Shown: positions 52,137 to 61,590, counted from the stretch's first letter. The stretch: 64,000 nt of DNA from Rubellimicrobium arenae (GCF_017916275.1 NZ_JAFMST010000001.1:372001-436000); one strand, 5' to 3'. Numbers and translations: made by a program. Notes: generated by a model not told the origin, from the letters alone.

Positions 52137-52862
52137 TCAAACGGCGGCAAGCACCCGCCGGAACTCGGCCACCACGCCCGCGTCGGTGCGCCGGCGGGTG
52201 GCCTCGGCAAAGCCCAGCCGGATCGCCGCCGGCCCCTCGACCGGATGGGCCACGCTGCACGAGCTGTGAACCTCGTCCACCGCCACGGCCCGGAGAAGCG
52301 CCTCCACATTGGCCGGCGTGACCCCCGATCCCGCCATGACCTTGAGCCGGCCCCGCGCCGTCCCGTGGATGCGGCGCAGCCCTTCGATCCCGTCGGGGGC
52401 CGTCCGCTGCCCGCCCGAACTCAGCACCCGTTCAAAGCCGAGCCGGACAGCCGTGTCCGTTGCAGCCCCAAGGTCCGGAGCAAGGTCGATGGCGCGGTGC
52501 AAGGTGCGGCCCAGCGGCCCCGCCGCCTCGGACAGGTCTGCCAGGGCTTTTTCGTCCAGCGACCCGTCCGGCCGCGACGCGCCGATCACCACCCCCGCGA
52601 GGCCCAGCCTCCGGACCTCTGCGATGTCCGCCCGCATGGCCGCAATGTCCGCCGGTCCATAGACGAAGTCGCCGCTCCGTGACCGTACGAGGCAGTAGAC
52701 CGGCACCGGGGCCTCCGCCGCGCGCCGCATGAGCCCCGGCGAGGGCGTCAGCCCGCCCAGTTCCAGCGCCGAGCAGAGCTCGATCCGTTGCGCCCCTCCG
52801 GCGACGGCCGCCTCCAGGCTTTCCGGGTCCGCGACGCAGACCTCGAGCAGGGGCGCGCTCAT
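52137..52862 (-). CDS. cutC: CutC family protein
   Basis: A 241-residue TIM-barrel protein: LEVCVADPESLEAAVAGGAQR, RIELCSALELGGLTPSPGL, VRSRSGDFVY, GRTLHRAIDLAP, VLSSGGQRTAPDG and VMAGSGVTPANV are all CutC. The old role in copper homeostasis is disputed and the true function is unsettled; its fold suggests a sugar or carbohydrate link, in keeping with the ROK kinase it overlaps by 4 bases (ATGA). Confidence 0.93.
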   Translation of the reverse strand: MSAPLLEVCVADPESLEAAVAGGAQRIELCSALELGGLTPSPGLMRRAAEAPVPVYCLVRSRSGDFVYGPADIAAMRADIAEVRRLGLAGVVIGASRPDGSLDEKALADLSEAAGPLGRTLHRAIDLAPDLGAATDTAVRLGFERVLSSGGQRTAPDGIEGLRRIHGTARGRLKVMAGSGVTPANVEALLRAVAVDEVHSSCSVAHPVEGPAAIRLGFAEATRRRTDAGVVAEFRRVLAAV

Positions 52863-53797
52863 TCCGAACCCTCCGACAGGGCGAGCAGCGCCGCCCCGAC
52901 CAGCCCGGCCTCGACCTCGATCTCGCCCGGGACGACGATGGGCCGGTCGGTCCTCCGCAGGATGCGGGCCCGGACCTCGGCATCCAGCCGGCTCACGAAG
53001 GGGCGCACCCGGCCCAGGCCGCCGCCGACCGGCACGATGTCGGCCCCGATCACATTGAGCACGAGCGCCAGCGGGCTTGCGAGCAGGTCGATCTGCACCT
53101 CGATTGTGCGCGCGGCGGCGGCATCCCCGGCCAGCCAGGCCTCCACGATCGAGGTGCTGGGCAGCGCGATCCCGTGCAGGTGCCGGTGCAGCCGCTCCAT
53201 TCCGCGCGCGCCCCCGACCGTGTCCACGCAGCCCGACAGGCCGCAGCCGCAGGGCAGGTGGGGGAGGTCCACCGGGGGATGCCCGGCCCGCATGGCCGCG
53301 ACCGGGGCATGGCCCCACTCCCCGGCAAAGCCCCCGGCCCCCGTCACGATGCGGCCGTCGATCACCAGCCCGCCACCCACGCCGGTCCCGAGGATTGCCC
53401 CAAAGACGATCCGGTGCCCGCGACCCGCCCCGGCGCCGGCTTCGGCCAGGGCAAAGCAGTCCGCGTCGTTGGCGATCAGGACGGGGCGGCCAAGCCGCTC
53501 CTCCAGGTCGGGCCGGAGGCGGCGGCCGTCGATGCAGGGGATGTTGGCGGCGGTGATCAGGTCGGTCTCCGGATCGACGACCCCGGTGATCGACATGGCG
53601 ACTGGACCTTCCGACGCTCCGGCCATCCCGGCGATGGCGACGACGAAGGCGTCGAAGTCGTGGGCCGGCGTCGCGACCCGCCCCAGCGGGACGACCGCCG
53701 ACGCCTCGGTCGCGGTGCCGCCCTTTATTGCCGACCCCCCGATGTCAAAGCAGACAATGGGCTGGCGGGCGCGGCGCGGGGGCGGCATCTGTGTCAT
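52859..53797 (-). CDS. ROK-family sugar kinase
   Basis: A 312-residue kinase of the NagK/NanK type: VCFDIGGSAIKGG phosphate loop, ANDADCFALAEAG, GTGVGGGLVIDG and the zinc motif CGCGLSGCVDTVGG. No HTH is present, so it is an enzyme that phosphorylates an aminosugar or hexose. It is translated into cutC. The start ATG at 53797 lies 38 bases from the divergent LacI gene. Confidence 0.9.
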   Translation of the reverse strand: MTQMPPPRRARQPIVCFDIGGSAIKGGTATEASAVVPLGRVATPAHDFDAFVVAIAGMAGASEGPVAMSITGVVDPETDLITAANIPCIDGRRLRPDLEERLGRPVLIANDADCFALAEAGAGAGRGHRIVFGAILGTGVGGGLVIDGRIVTGAGGFAGEWGHAPVAAMRAGHPPVDLPHLPCGCGLSGCVDTVGGARGMERLHRHLHGIALPSTSIVEAWLAGDAAAARTIEVQIDLLASPLALVLNVIGADIVPVGGGLGRVRPFVSRLDAEVRARILRRTDRPIVVPGEIEVEAGLVGAALLALSEGSE

Positions 53798-53835
53798 CGC
53801 AGGCAGGCCGATTCAGCAAAGGTGGGGAAAGCAGG

Positions 53836-54840
53836 ATGGCAGGATCTCCGGAACATCGTCTGCCCGCGCCGACCATCGACGACGTGGCCCGTTTGGCTGG
53901 CGTGTCGCGGGCGACGGCCTCGCGGGCGCTGTTCTCGGAAAAGCGACCCGTCTCCGCGCTCAACCGGGAACGTGTCCTCGCCGCCGCCGACCAGCTCGGC
54001 TACCGCATCAACCCCATGGCCCGAAGCCTGACCACCAAGACGGTGGATCTCGTGGCGGTGCTGGTGAATCACATCCATGACCTGTCGGACCTCGACCTGT
54101 TCGACCTCCTGATCGCCGAGACGCAGGCCGTGGGCAAGCAGGTGATCCTGATCCGCATCGGGTCGGGCGACCGGGTCGAGGAGTTCCTGCGCCGCGGCAT
54201 CGCCTACCATGTGGACGCCGCGCTGGTGTTCTCGGACTTCGCCGACGCGGGCACCGTGCGGCGGCTGTTCCATTCCGATCATGTGCTGATGCTGAACGGG
54301 CGGCATGACCGGCTTTCGCCCGCGATCATGCCGGACGAAGCGACGGGGATCGGAGCCGCCGCCGCCGATGCGGCCGCCAAGGGCGTGCGGACGGCCGCGC
54401 TCGTCACCGGACGCGCCTCCTCCCTGGTCGAGCAGGCGCGCATCGACCTTTACCATCAAGCCCTCGCACGGTGCGGGATCGAGCTCAGGCGGACCATCCG
54501 GGGCGACTACTCCTATGCCAGCGGCCGGGACGCCGGGAACCTGATGGCCGGACCCGACGCGCCGGACGCGGTGTTCTGCACCTCGGACGCGACGGCCATG
54601 GGCATCCTCGACGCCCGGCGGGAGGACTTTCCCGAAGGGCAGCCCAGACGCTTCCGCCTTTACGGCTTCGACAACATCTCGCTCCTGGAGTTCGGCGCCT
54701 ATCCGATCTCGTCCATCGGCTACGACAAGGCCGCCTATCTGGGCGAGATGATGCGCTTCCTCCGCGATCCCGAGGGGTTCGCACCGGCCGGGTCGCCGGT
54801 GCTGGTGCCGACGCGGTTCGTGGCCCGCGCGACAGGGTAG
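53836..54840 (+). CDS. LacI-family transcriptional regulator
   Basis: A 334-residue regulator with N-terminal HTH PTIDDVARLAGVSRATASRAL, hinge YRINPMARSLTT, and a periplasmic-binding-like effector domain (VLVNHIHDLSDLDLFD). It lacks a signal peptide. GGGGAAAGCAGG precedes the ATG at 53836. Divergent from the ROK kinase/cutC pair and convergent with the amino-acid importer, whose upstream region carries a perfect LacI-type operator (58706-58719). Confidence 0.93.
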   Translation: MAGSPEHRLPAPTIDDVARLAGVSRATASRALFSEKRPVSALNRERVLAAADQLGYRINPMARSLTTKTVDLVAVLVNHIHDLSDLDLFDLLIAETQAVGKQVILIRIGSGDRVEEFLRRGIAYHVDAALVFSDFADAGTVRRLFHSDHVLMLNGRHDRLSPAIMPDEATGIGAAAADAAAKGVRTAALVTGRASSLVEQARIDLYHQALARCGIELRRTIRGDYSYASGRDAGNLMAGPDAPDAVFCTSDATAMGILDARREDFPEGQPRRFRLYGFDNISLLEFGAYPISSIGYDKAAYLGEMMRFLRDPEGFAPAGSPVLVPTRFVARATG

Positions 54841-54868
54841 GGGCCGGGCCGCCGCGGCCGCCCGGCCC
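54841..54868. terminator. Hairpin between convergent genes
   Basis: GGGCCGGGC (54841-54849) and GCCCGGCCC (54860-54868) are perfect complements with a 10-base loop. It sits exactly between the LacI stop and the binding-protein stop and could end both transcripts; no T-tract. Confidence 0.55.
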
Positions 54869-54874
54869 GGGCGC

Positions 54875-55666
54875 TCACCAGAGCGGCGTCAGCGCCGGCG
54901 GGTTCGCGGTTTCGCCCCACCACTTCTTGTAGTTGGCCTCATAGGCCCCGGACTGGATGTAGTCCGACACGAACATGTCCAGCCAGCGGACGAACTCGGG
55001 ATCGCCCTTCGCGACCGCGATGCCGATCGGGTCGTTCGAGTAGAGCCCCTCCAGGGTCACCAGCGACGGGTTCTGCGTCGCGAGGTAGTCGAGCAGCGAG
55101 GAATCCTCGATGGCGGCGTCCACGCGCCCCTGCTGGAGCTGCAGCACGCCGTCGGGCGCGAACTGGTCCACGTAGACGAGCTCGGCCTCCGGGACCGCTT
55201 CCTTGATGAAGGCTTCGCCCGTGGTGCCGCGCCCGACCACGACCGACTTGCCCGCGAGATCCTCGAGGCTCTGGATGCCCGAGTCCGCCTGCACGATCAC
55301 CCGCAGGCCCGCGCGGTTGTAGGGGATGCTGAAGTCCACCGTCTTGGCCCGCTCGAGGGTGGCCGAGGTGTTCGCGACCACGATGTCGAGCTGCCCCGAC
55401 ACGAGCATGGAGATGCGCGCGTCGCCCGAAACGTCCGTGAACTCGACCGGGACGCCCAGCTTCTCGGCGAGCATGGTGGCGACGTCGACGTCATAGCCCA
55501 CCGGGTTGTTCTGCGCGTCGCGGAAGCCGATCGGCTCCCCGCCCAGCGACACGCCGATGCGGACGACTCCGGCGGCGCGGATGTCGTCGAGCTTGTCGGC
55601 CATGGCCGGCGCGGCCGCGCCGGCCGCCAGCGCCATGGCGGCAAAGGTTGACAGAATGCGGTTCAT
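54875..55666 (-). CDS. Polar amino-acid ABC transporter binding protein
   Basis: A 263-residue family-3 solute-binding protein with a signal peptide (NRILSTFAAMALAAGAAAP, cleavage near AMA-DK). The body shows VVRIGVSLGGEPIGFRD, GYDVDVATMLAEKLGV and DIVVANTSATLERAKTVDF. It captures an amino acid or derivative in the periplasm. It is the last gene of a five-gene importer/hydrolase unit; the ATG at 55666 was chosen because it starts the signal peptide. Confidence 0.94.
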   Translation of the reverse strand: MNRILSTFAAMALAAGAAAPAMADKLDDIRAAGVVRIGVSLGGEPIGFRDAQNNPVGYDVDVATMLAEKLGVPVEFTDVSGDARISMLVSGQLDIVVANTSATLERAKTVDFSIPYNRAGLRVIVQADSGIQSLEDLAGKSVVVGRGTTGEAFIKEAVPEAELVYVDQFAPDGVLQLQQGRVDAAIEDSSLLDYLATQNPSLVTLEGLYSNDPIGIAVAKGDPEFVRWLDMFVSDYIQSGAYEANYKKWWGETANPPALTPLW

Positions 55667-55688
55667 CAGGGGGTTCCTCTCTGTTGGC

Positions 55689-56606
55689 TCATGCAGTCTG
55701 CGCTGCCCTGAGTTCGGGTTCCGGCATCGAATCCTCCCACAGCCAGTAGCGGATCTCGCCCTCGCAGCGGAAATTGGTGACCTGGTGCTGGCCATGGGCA
55801 TCGACGGCGTGGATCACCACGCCCCCCAGGAACCCCTCACGGAGTTCCCTGAGCTCCTCGACGGCCAGCGCGACCGCGTCCCGGAGCGTGTGCCCGAGCT
55901 TCATGGCCAGGACGATCGTCCGCGCGGTGGCGCAGCGCATCGTCATCTCGCCGGTATGGGTGCAGGCCGCCGCGCCATAGCGGCTGTCGGCATAGAAGCC
56001 CGCGCCCGGGATCGGGCTGTCGCCCAGCCGGCCGGGATACTTCCAGGCCCAGCCCGAGGTGGAGGTGGCGGCATGGATGCCGCGGCGGGGGTCGGCGGTC
56101 AGGTAGACCGTGGTGTCGCGCACCCGCTCCGGGTCGGTGATCGCCTTGAGAAGGGGGGCGAGCGGGACGTCGGGGAACCGGCCCAGCGCCTCGGGCGGCA
56201 GCTCCTGCTCCAGCCTCTCCCACCAGACCCGCCGGCTGTCGGGCAGCAGCACGTCCTCCTGGGGCAGGCCGATCTCCGAGGCGAAGCGGCGCGCGCCCGC
56301 GCCGGTCAGCATCACATGGGGCAGCCGCTTCATCACCTCATGCGCGAGCCGGGCCACATGCAGCGTATGCGGGACCGCGCCGACTGCGCCCACCGCGCGG
56401 GTGGTGCCGTCCATGACGCCGGCGTCGAACTCCATCTCGCCCAGCATGTTGGGCCAGCCGCCGCGCCCCACGCTCCGCACCTTGGTCTCGGCCTCGACCT
56501 CGCCGATGCCGGCGACCATGGCGGCCAGGCTGTCGGCCCCCGACCTCAGCAGGTCGACCGTGGTCGGGATGCCGGGCCAGCCTTCCGCATTCGCGATCAG
56601 CAACAT
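55689..56606 (-). CDS. Ntn-hydrolase of the glycosylasparaginase type
   Basis: A 305-residue enzyme of asparaginase family 2. The pieces SVGRGGWPNMLGEMEFDAGV, MDGTTRAVGAVG, then VRDTTVYLTAD with Thr165 as the probable self-cleavage nucleophile, and ATSTSGWAWKYPGRLGDSPI with GAGFYAD, follow N4-(beta-N-acetylglucosaminyl)-L-asparaginase. That enzyme frees aspartate from glycosylated asparagine; isoaspartyl peptidase activity is the alternative. No signal peptide, so it acts on imported substrate. It lies inside the importer operon, 6 bases after the ATPase. Confidence 0.85.
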   Translation of the reverse strand: MLLIANAEGWPGIPTTVDLLRSGADSLAAMVAGIGEVEAETKVRSVGRGGWPNMLGEMEFDAGVMDGTTRAVGAVGAVPHTLHVARLAHEVMKRLPHVMLTGAGARRFASEIGLPQEDVLLPDSRRVWWERLEQELPPEALGRFPDVPLAPLLKAITDPERVRDTTVYLTADPRRGIHAATSTSGWAWKYPGRLGDSPIPGAGFYADSRYGAAACTHTGEMTMRCATARTIVLAMKLGHTLRDAVALAVEELRELREGFLGGVVIHAVDAHGQHQVTNFRCEGEIRYWLWEDSMPEPELRAAQTA

Positions 56607-56612
56607 GACGTG

Positions 56613-57347
56613 TCAGTCTTTCCGCATCTTGGAGAGGAATTGCGCGACCCGTGGCTGCGCCAGCCCACCCCCGGCCGCAAAGAAGTCCCGCGTGGGGAGG
56701 TCCACCAGCAGCACCCCCTTCTCGAGGAACACGACCCGGTCCGAGATCTGGCGCGCGAACTCGATCTCGTGGGTCACGAACAGCATGGTCGTCCCGCCCG
56801 AGGCGAGCTTCGCCAAGATATCGAGCACCTCGGAGGTCATCTCGGGGTCCAGCGCGCTCGTCACCTCGTCCAGGAGCAGGTAGCGCGGCCTCATGGCCAG
56901 CGCCCGGCAGATGCCGACGCGCTGCCTCTGGCCGCCCGACAGCTGCGCCGGATAGGCCTCCGCCCGGTCCCCGAGCCCGACCGACGCCAGCAGCGCGCGC
57001 CCCTCGTCCTCGGCCTCGGCGCGCGACCGCTTCAGCACCTCGATCGGGGCGAGCGTGATGTTCTGCAGCGCCGTCATGTGGGGGTACAGGTTGAACAGCT
57101 GGAACACCGTTCCGGACCGCTTGCGCGCCTCGGCCAGCTCGCGCGGCTTGGACACGTCGAAGTCGTCCACCGTGATGCGCCCGCCGTCCAGCCGCTCCAG
57201 CCCGTTGATGCAGCGGATCAGCGTGGACTTGCCCGACCCCGATGAGCCCAGGATCGACACGACCTCGCCCGGCTTCACCGCAAGGTTCACGCCGTCCAGG
57301 ACGGTCACGGTCCCGAAGGTCTTCCTGACCTGCTCGACGTTCAGCAT
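56613..57347 (-). CDS. Polar amino-acid ABC transporter ATPase
   Basis: A 244-residue GlnQ-type ATPase: Walker A GSSGSGKST, signature LSGGQRQRV, Walker B LLLDEVTSALDPEM, H-loop VTHEIEFARQ. It drives the two permeases encoded directly upstream; its ATG abuts the stop of the preceding permease with no gap. Confidence 0.94.
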   Translation of the reverse strand: MLNVEQVRKTFGTVTVLDGVNLAVKPGEVVSILGSSGSGKSTLIRCINGLERLDGGRITVDDFDVSKPRELAEARKRSGTVFQLFNLYPHMTALQNITLAPIEVLKRSRAEAEDEGRALLASVGLGDRAEAYPAQLSGGQRQRVGICRALAMRPRYLLLDEVTSALDPEMTSEVLDILAKLASGGTTMLFVTHEIEFARQISDRVVFLEKGVLLVDLPTRDFFAAGGGLAQPRVAQFLSKMRKD

Positions 57348-58019
57348 TCAAAGCCCCCGAAAGGCGGTATGCGCCCGCAGGCGTCGTTCGATCCGCGCGC
57401 CCAGCGTCGCAACCAGCTTGGCGGCAAGGTAGTAAAGCAGGCCGACCACGCTCCAGACCACGAAGGGCTTCAGCGTCCGCAGGTTCAGCGTGGCCCCGAT
57501 CTTGGACAGGTCCATGACCCCGATCACCGAGATCAGCGACGTCACCTGCAACTGGTTCACCAGCAGCGCGGTCAGCGGTCCGATGGAGAAGGCCGCCGCC
57601 TGCGGCGCGATGACATGGCGCAGCACCTGCCAGCGGCTGAGGCCGAAGACCCGCGCCGCTTCGATCTGGTCGCGGCCGATCGACTCGATGGCGGACACGG
57701 CGATCACGTAGACGAAGGCCGCGGTGTTGGCCGACAGCGTGATGACCGCCGCCCCGACCGGTCCCAGGTCGAGGTGGAAGAAGGCAGGAAACCCGAAGAA
57801 CACCAGGAACAGCTGCACCAAGACGGGCGAGTTCTTCAGAAGCTCGGCCACGAAGGTGATGATCTGCGTCAGCCCCGGCACGCGGTAGTAGCGGACGATC
57901 CCCCAGAGCGTGCCGACCGCCAGCCCGATCAGCGACGTCCCCAGGAACAGCGCGACCGTCACGCCCAGCCCCTGGGCCAGCAGCACGAGGTCGTAGGGCG
58001 TGAACTCGGTGTAGCGCAT
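57348..58019 (-). CDS. Polar amino-acid ABC permease 2
   Basis: A 223-residue HisM/GlnP-type permease with about five segments and the loop IEAARVFGLSRWQVLRHVIAPQA. It starts at the ATG at 58019 (MRYTEFTPYD), overlapping the TGA of the first permease by one base. The C-terminal tail is basic. Confidence 0.93.
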   Translation of the reverse strand: MRYTEFTPYDLVLLAQGLGVTVALFLGTSLIGLAVGTLWGIVRYYRVPGLTQIITFVAELLKNSPVLVQLFLVFFGFPAFFHLDLGPVGAAVITLSANTAAFVYVIAVSAIESIGRDQIEAARVFGLSRWQVLRHVIAPQAAAFSIGPLTALLVNQLQVTSLISVIGVMDLSKIGATLNLRTLKPFVVWSVVGLLYYLAAKLVATLGARIERRLRAHTAFRGL

Positions 58020-58690
58020 CAGCCGACCGGCTCCGACAGGTCCCGGTTCAGCCGCCGGTGCAGCAGCGCGATGCCGAGCGACACGAGGTAGGTCAGGGCG
58101 GCATAGACCACGAGCAGCACGAAATAGACCTCGAACGGCCGGAAGGTGTCCGAGGCCACGATCTTGGCCTGCCCGGTGAGCTCGTTCAGCGTGATCGTCG
58201 ACAGGACCGACGAGGTGAGGATCATGTTGATCAGCACCGACCCCAGCGGACGGACCGAGGTGCGGAGCGCGATGGGCAGGACGATCCGGCGGAAGATGGT
58301 GCGCCGCGACAGGCCGCTCACCTCGGCGGCCTCCAGGATGCCGGTGTCGATGGCGAGGATGCCGGCCCGGATCGCGTCCGAGGCATAGGCCCCGCCGGCG
58401 ATCGACAGGGCGACGACGCCGGTGGTGAAGGCGTCGATGAAGATCCCGATCTCGGGCAGGCCGTAGTAGAAGAAGAACAGCTGCACGATGAAGGGGATGT
58501 TCCGGAACAGGTCCACATAGGCCGCCGCGATCCGGTTGACGACGCGGTTCGAGGAGGTGCGGGCGATGGCCACGACCATGCCCAGGATCACGCCGCCGAC
58601 CAGCGCCAGCCCGCAGACCAGGGCGGTCAGCAGCGCCCCCTCGGCCAGAAAGCCCAGATGGGGCACGAGGACGGTGAGGTCGAACCGCAC
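58019..58690 (-). CDS. Polar amino-acid ABC permease 1
   Basis: A HisQ/GlnP-type permease of about 223 residues with the loop EAAEVSGLSRRTIFRRIVLP. I chose the GTG at 58690 ((M)RFDLTVLVPHLGFL) because the longer frame from 58747 would make the perfect LacI-type operator at 58706-58719 part of the coding sequence; the longer form remains possible. It is the first gene of the importer/hydrolase operon. Confidence 0.88.
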   Translation of the reverse strand: MRFDLTVLVPHLGFLAEGALLTALVCGLALVGGVILGMVVAIARTSSNRVVNRIAAAYVDLFRNIPFIVQLFFFYYGLPEIGIFIDAFTTGVVALSIAGGAYASDAIRAGILAIDTGILEAAEVSGLSRRTIFRRIVLPIALRTSVRPLGSVLINMILTSSVLSTITLNELTGQAKIVASDTFRPFEVYFVLLVVYAALTYLVSLGIALLHRRLNRDLSEPVG

Positions 58691-58705
58691 GGGCCACCCG
58701 CCTTG

Positions 58706-58719
58706 TGAAACCGGTTTCA
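58706..58719. promoter_or_regulatory. LacI-family operator TGAAACCGGTTTCA
   Basis: A perfect 14-bp palindrome with the central CG pair typical of LacI-family operators, 15 bases before the proposed start of the importer operon. The LacI regulator at 53836-54840, four genes downstream and convergent, is the natural candidate to bind it. Confidence 0.75.
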
Positions 58720-58789
58720 GATTCACCGGTTCGGTCGTGCCTGTCAAGGAAACGCGTGCGGTCAGGAGGGGGGCCGGTCTGGGCGCCCT

Positions 58790-59110
58790 TCAAAGGCAGG
58801 TCGAGGTCGCGGCGACCGGGATCAGGGTCCAGAGCGTGGCGACCAGCGCCACGACCGACAGCCCGACGCTTGTCGCCCGGACGAATCCCGACGGCGAGGC
58901 GAAGCGACCCGACCGGAGCGCCAGCAGCAGGGCGACCTGCGCGGCGACTGCCAGCAGCCCGGCCAGTCCCAGCACCCCGCGTCCCGCCGCCAGGCCCAGC
59001 GCGGCCTCATCCCAGCGTGGGGAGCACAGGACGCCGTGCAGCCCGTAGAGCGCGCTGAACGCCGCCAGCCAGACCGTGAGCGGAAGGGAAAGGCGAAGGA
59101 TGTCGTTCAC
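58790..59110 (-). CDS. Small membrane protein of the oxidase operon
   Basis: A 106-residue protein with three hydrophobic segments (about 8-24, 43-66, 82-100). Not recognised as a named subunit. Its start overlaps the stop of the fused oxidase gene by 4 bases, so it is translated with it and may be a subunit IV-like or assembly component. Confidence 0.75.
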   Translation of the reverse strand: MNDILRLSLPLTVWLAAFSALYGLHGVLCSPRWDEAALGLAAGRGVLGLAGLLAVAAQVALLLALRSGRFASPSGFVRATSVGLSVVALVATLWTLIPVAATSTCL

Positions 59111-61590
59111 GTCAGAGCCCCCGGAAGACCCGCGGCCGCCAGTCCCAGCACGGTCGCCGCCGCCCCGTAATCTGCCCAGAGCCGCAGGATGCGCAGCTCT
59201 CCATAACGGAGGGGCGACAGGAACCCGGCCCAGGCCCGCGCGCCCAGCACGCCGACCATGAGCGCCAGCAGGACGGCGTGGAACAGGACATAGCCCCCCA
59301 GCACCCAGACCGTCGCGTCATAGGCATGGGCCTGCGGATCGGCCGCACCCCGAATCGCCAGCCCCGCCGCCACGGCCGCTCCGACGGCCCCGGCCAGCGT
59401 CAGCCCAAGCCCCGCGCCGGCCTGCCCGGACCGCCGCAGCCCCCGCTCGGCCACGCGTGGACCCAGCACGGCCAGCAGGGCGCCCGCTCCGGCCAGCGCG
59501 GGCATGAGCGCGCCCGGCTCCAGGTAGGCGGGCGGCGGCCAGTTCGGCGCGACCGTCCAAAGGAACGCGTAGCCGAACAGCAGCGACCCAAAGAGCGTGG
59601 CATCCGCGATCAGCAGGAACAGGGTGCCCCACCAGCCGGGCGGGTCCTCGACCTCCGGGGCCGCGGGCAGGGCCAGGCCACGCCCGACATCCTGCGGACC
59701 CAGGTCCGTGCGGCTCCCCAGGGTCCAGACCCACCGGATCGCCAGGATGATGACGCCAAGGGCGGCCAGCGGCACCAGCCAGTAGAGCTTGAGCAGCATT
59801 CCGACGAACGCGCCGCCCGTCACCAGGGCCATGACGATCGGCAGCGCCGTATTGCCCGGCAGGACGACATGGTGGGCCGCCCGTCCGCTGGCCACGTCCA
59901 CCGTCAGCGTCTCGCGGAGGTTGCCGCGCGGCGTCCCGAGGAAGCCCTCGCCCCGCGCGATCCGCACCGGCAGGTCGGGATCGTCGTAGAGCGGATCGCG
60001 GCCCCGCACCTCGGGGAGGCTCGCGAAGTTGTAGGCTGGGGGCGGCGTCGGCATGGCCCATTCCAGCGTGCCCGCGCCCCAGGGGTCGCGCGACCCCCGG
60101 ATCGCCACCGCCGCGTTCACCACGACATCCACCAGCACCAGCCCGAAGCCGATCGCCGTGACGAACCCGCCGATCGACGACACGAGGTTGATGATCTCCC
60201 AGCCCTGGCCCGGCTCATAGGTCTCGGTCCGCCGCCTCTGGCCCAGGAGCCCGACCCAGTGCACCGCCAGGAACGTGACGTGGAAGCCCACGACGATCAG
60301 CCAGAAGGCCGTCTCTCCCAGCCGAAAGAACCTGCGCCGTCCGGTCATGTGCGGCAGCCAGTAGTAGATCGCCGCCAGCATCGGAAAGACGAAGCCGCCG
60401 ACCAGGACGTAATGGAGGTGGGCCACCACGAAATGCGTGTCGTGCACCTGCCAGTCGAACGGCACGACCGCGACCATGACCCCCGTCAGCCCGCCGATCA
60501 CGAAGGTCGCGAAGAAGGCCAGGATCCAGAGCATCGGCAGCCGGAGCTGCGGGCGGCCCGTCCAGAGCGTGCCGATCCAGGCGAAGATCTGCACCGCCGT
60601 CGGCACCGCCACCAGCGTCGAGGCCGCCGAGAAGAAGGCCAGCCCCATGTGCGGGATCCCCGTGGTGAACATATGGTGCACCCAGAGACCGAAGCTCAGC
60701 ACCCCCAGCGACACCGCCGCCCCGACGATCCAGCCGTAGCCCATCAGCGTCCGCCGGGCCATCACCGGCAGGATGGTCGAGACGACCCCCGCCGCGGGCA
60801 GGAAGATGATGTACACCTCCGGGTGGCCGAACAGCCAGAACAGGTGCTGCCAGAGCAGGCTGTCGCCCCCTTCGGCCACCTGGAAGAACGGCATTCCGAA
60901 GGCGCGCTCCAGCTCCAGCAGGATCGACCCTAGGATCATCGGCGGAAAGCCCGTCAGGATCATCACCGCGACGACCAGCATGTACCAGGCGAAGATCGGC
61001 ATCCGGTCCAGCGACATGCCCGGCGCGCGGTAGCGCAGGATCGTCACGACGACCTCGACCGCCGCGCTGATGGCCGAGATCTCGACGAAGGTGATCCCGA
61101 TCAGCCAAACGTCCGAGTTGATCCCGGGCGACCCCAGCGAGGACGACAGGGGCGGGTACATGAACCACCCGCTGTCCGGCGCCACCCCTGCCAGCAGAGA
61201 CAGGACCAGCATCGACCCGCCGAAGACGTAGCACCAGAATCCATAGGCGCCGAGCCGCGGAAAGGCGAGGTCGCGCGTCCCCAGCATCTTGGGCAGGAGA
61301 TAGACGGTCAGGCCCTCGAACAGCGGGATCGCGAACAGGAACATCATGATGGTCCCGTGCATCGTGAAGACCTGGTTGTAGACCTCCGGGCCCATGAAGG
61401 CCGACCGGGGGCTGGCCAGTTGGGCGCGGATCAGCATGGCCAGGAGGCCGCCGATCCCGAAGAAGGTCGCCGCCGCGACCAGGAACATCCGCCCCAGGTC
61501 GTTGTGGTTGACGGTGGTCAGCCAGCCCGTCCAGCCGGGCTCCGAGGCCCAGATCCGCGTCAGGGCGCGGTGCCGCTGCAGGGCGTTCAT
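59107..61590 (-). CDS. Haem-copper terminal oxidase, subunits I and III fused
   Basis: An 827-residue membrane protein. Residues about 1-560 are subunit I with the haem-ligand segment MHGTIMMFLFAIP, the CuB site GHPEVYIIFLP (His-Tyr crosslink pair), VHHMF and HDTHFVVAHLHYVLVGG. After a linker (TLEWAMPTPPPAYNFASLPEV) the last 220 residues form a subunit III domain (WWGTLFLLIADATLFGSLLF). It reduces oxygen to water and pumps protons. I chose the ATG at 61590. The subunit II it is coupled to lacks CuA cysteines, so quinol rather than cytochrome c is the probable donor. Confidence 0.93.
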   Translation of the reverse strand: MNALQRHRALTRIWASEPGWTGWLTTVNHNDLGRMFLVAAATFFGIGGLLAMLIRAQLASPRSAFMGPEVYNQVFTMHGTIMMFLFAIPLFEGLTVYLLPKMLGTRDLAFPRLGAYGFWCYVFGGSMLVLSLLAGVAPDSGWFMYPPLSSSLGSPGINSDVWLIGITFVEISAISAAVEVVVTILRYRAPGMSLDRMPIFAWYMLVVAVMILTGFPPMILGSILLELERAFGMPFFQVAEGGDSLLWQHLFWLFGHPEVYIIFLPAAGVVSTILPVMARRTLMGYGWIVGAAVSLGVLSFGLWVHHMFTTGIPHMGLAFFSAASTLVAVPTAVQIFAWIGTLWTGRPQLRLPMLWILAFFATFVIGGLTGVMVAVVPFDWQVHDTHFVVAHLHYVLVGGFVFPMLAAIYYWLPHMTGRRRFFRLGETAFWLIVVGFHVTFLAVHWVGLLGQRRRTETYEPGQGWEIINLVSSIGGFVTAIGFGLVLVDVVVNAAVAIRGSRDPWGAGTLEWAMPTPPPAYNFASLPEVRGRDPLYDDPDLPVRIARGEGFLGTPRGNLRETLTVDVASGRAAHHVVLPGNTALPIVMALVTGGAFVGMLLKLYWLVPLAALGVIILAIRWVWTLGSRTDLGPQDVGRGLALPAAPEVEDPPGWWGTLFLLIADATLFGSLLFGYAFLWTVAPNWPPPAYLEPGALMPALAGAGALLAVLGPRVAERGLRRSGQAGAGLGLTLAGAVGAAVAAGLAIRGAADPQAHAYDATVWVLGGYVLFHAVLLALMVGVLGARAWAGFLSPLRYGELRILRLWADYGAAATVLGLAAAGLPGALT

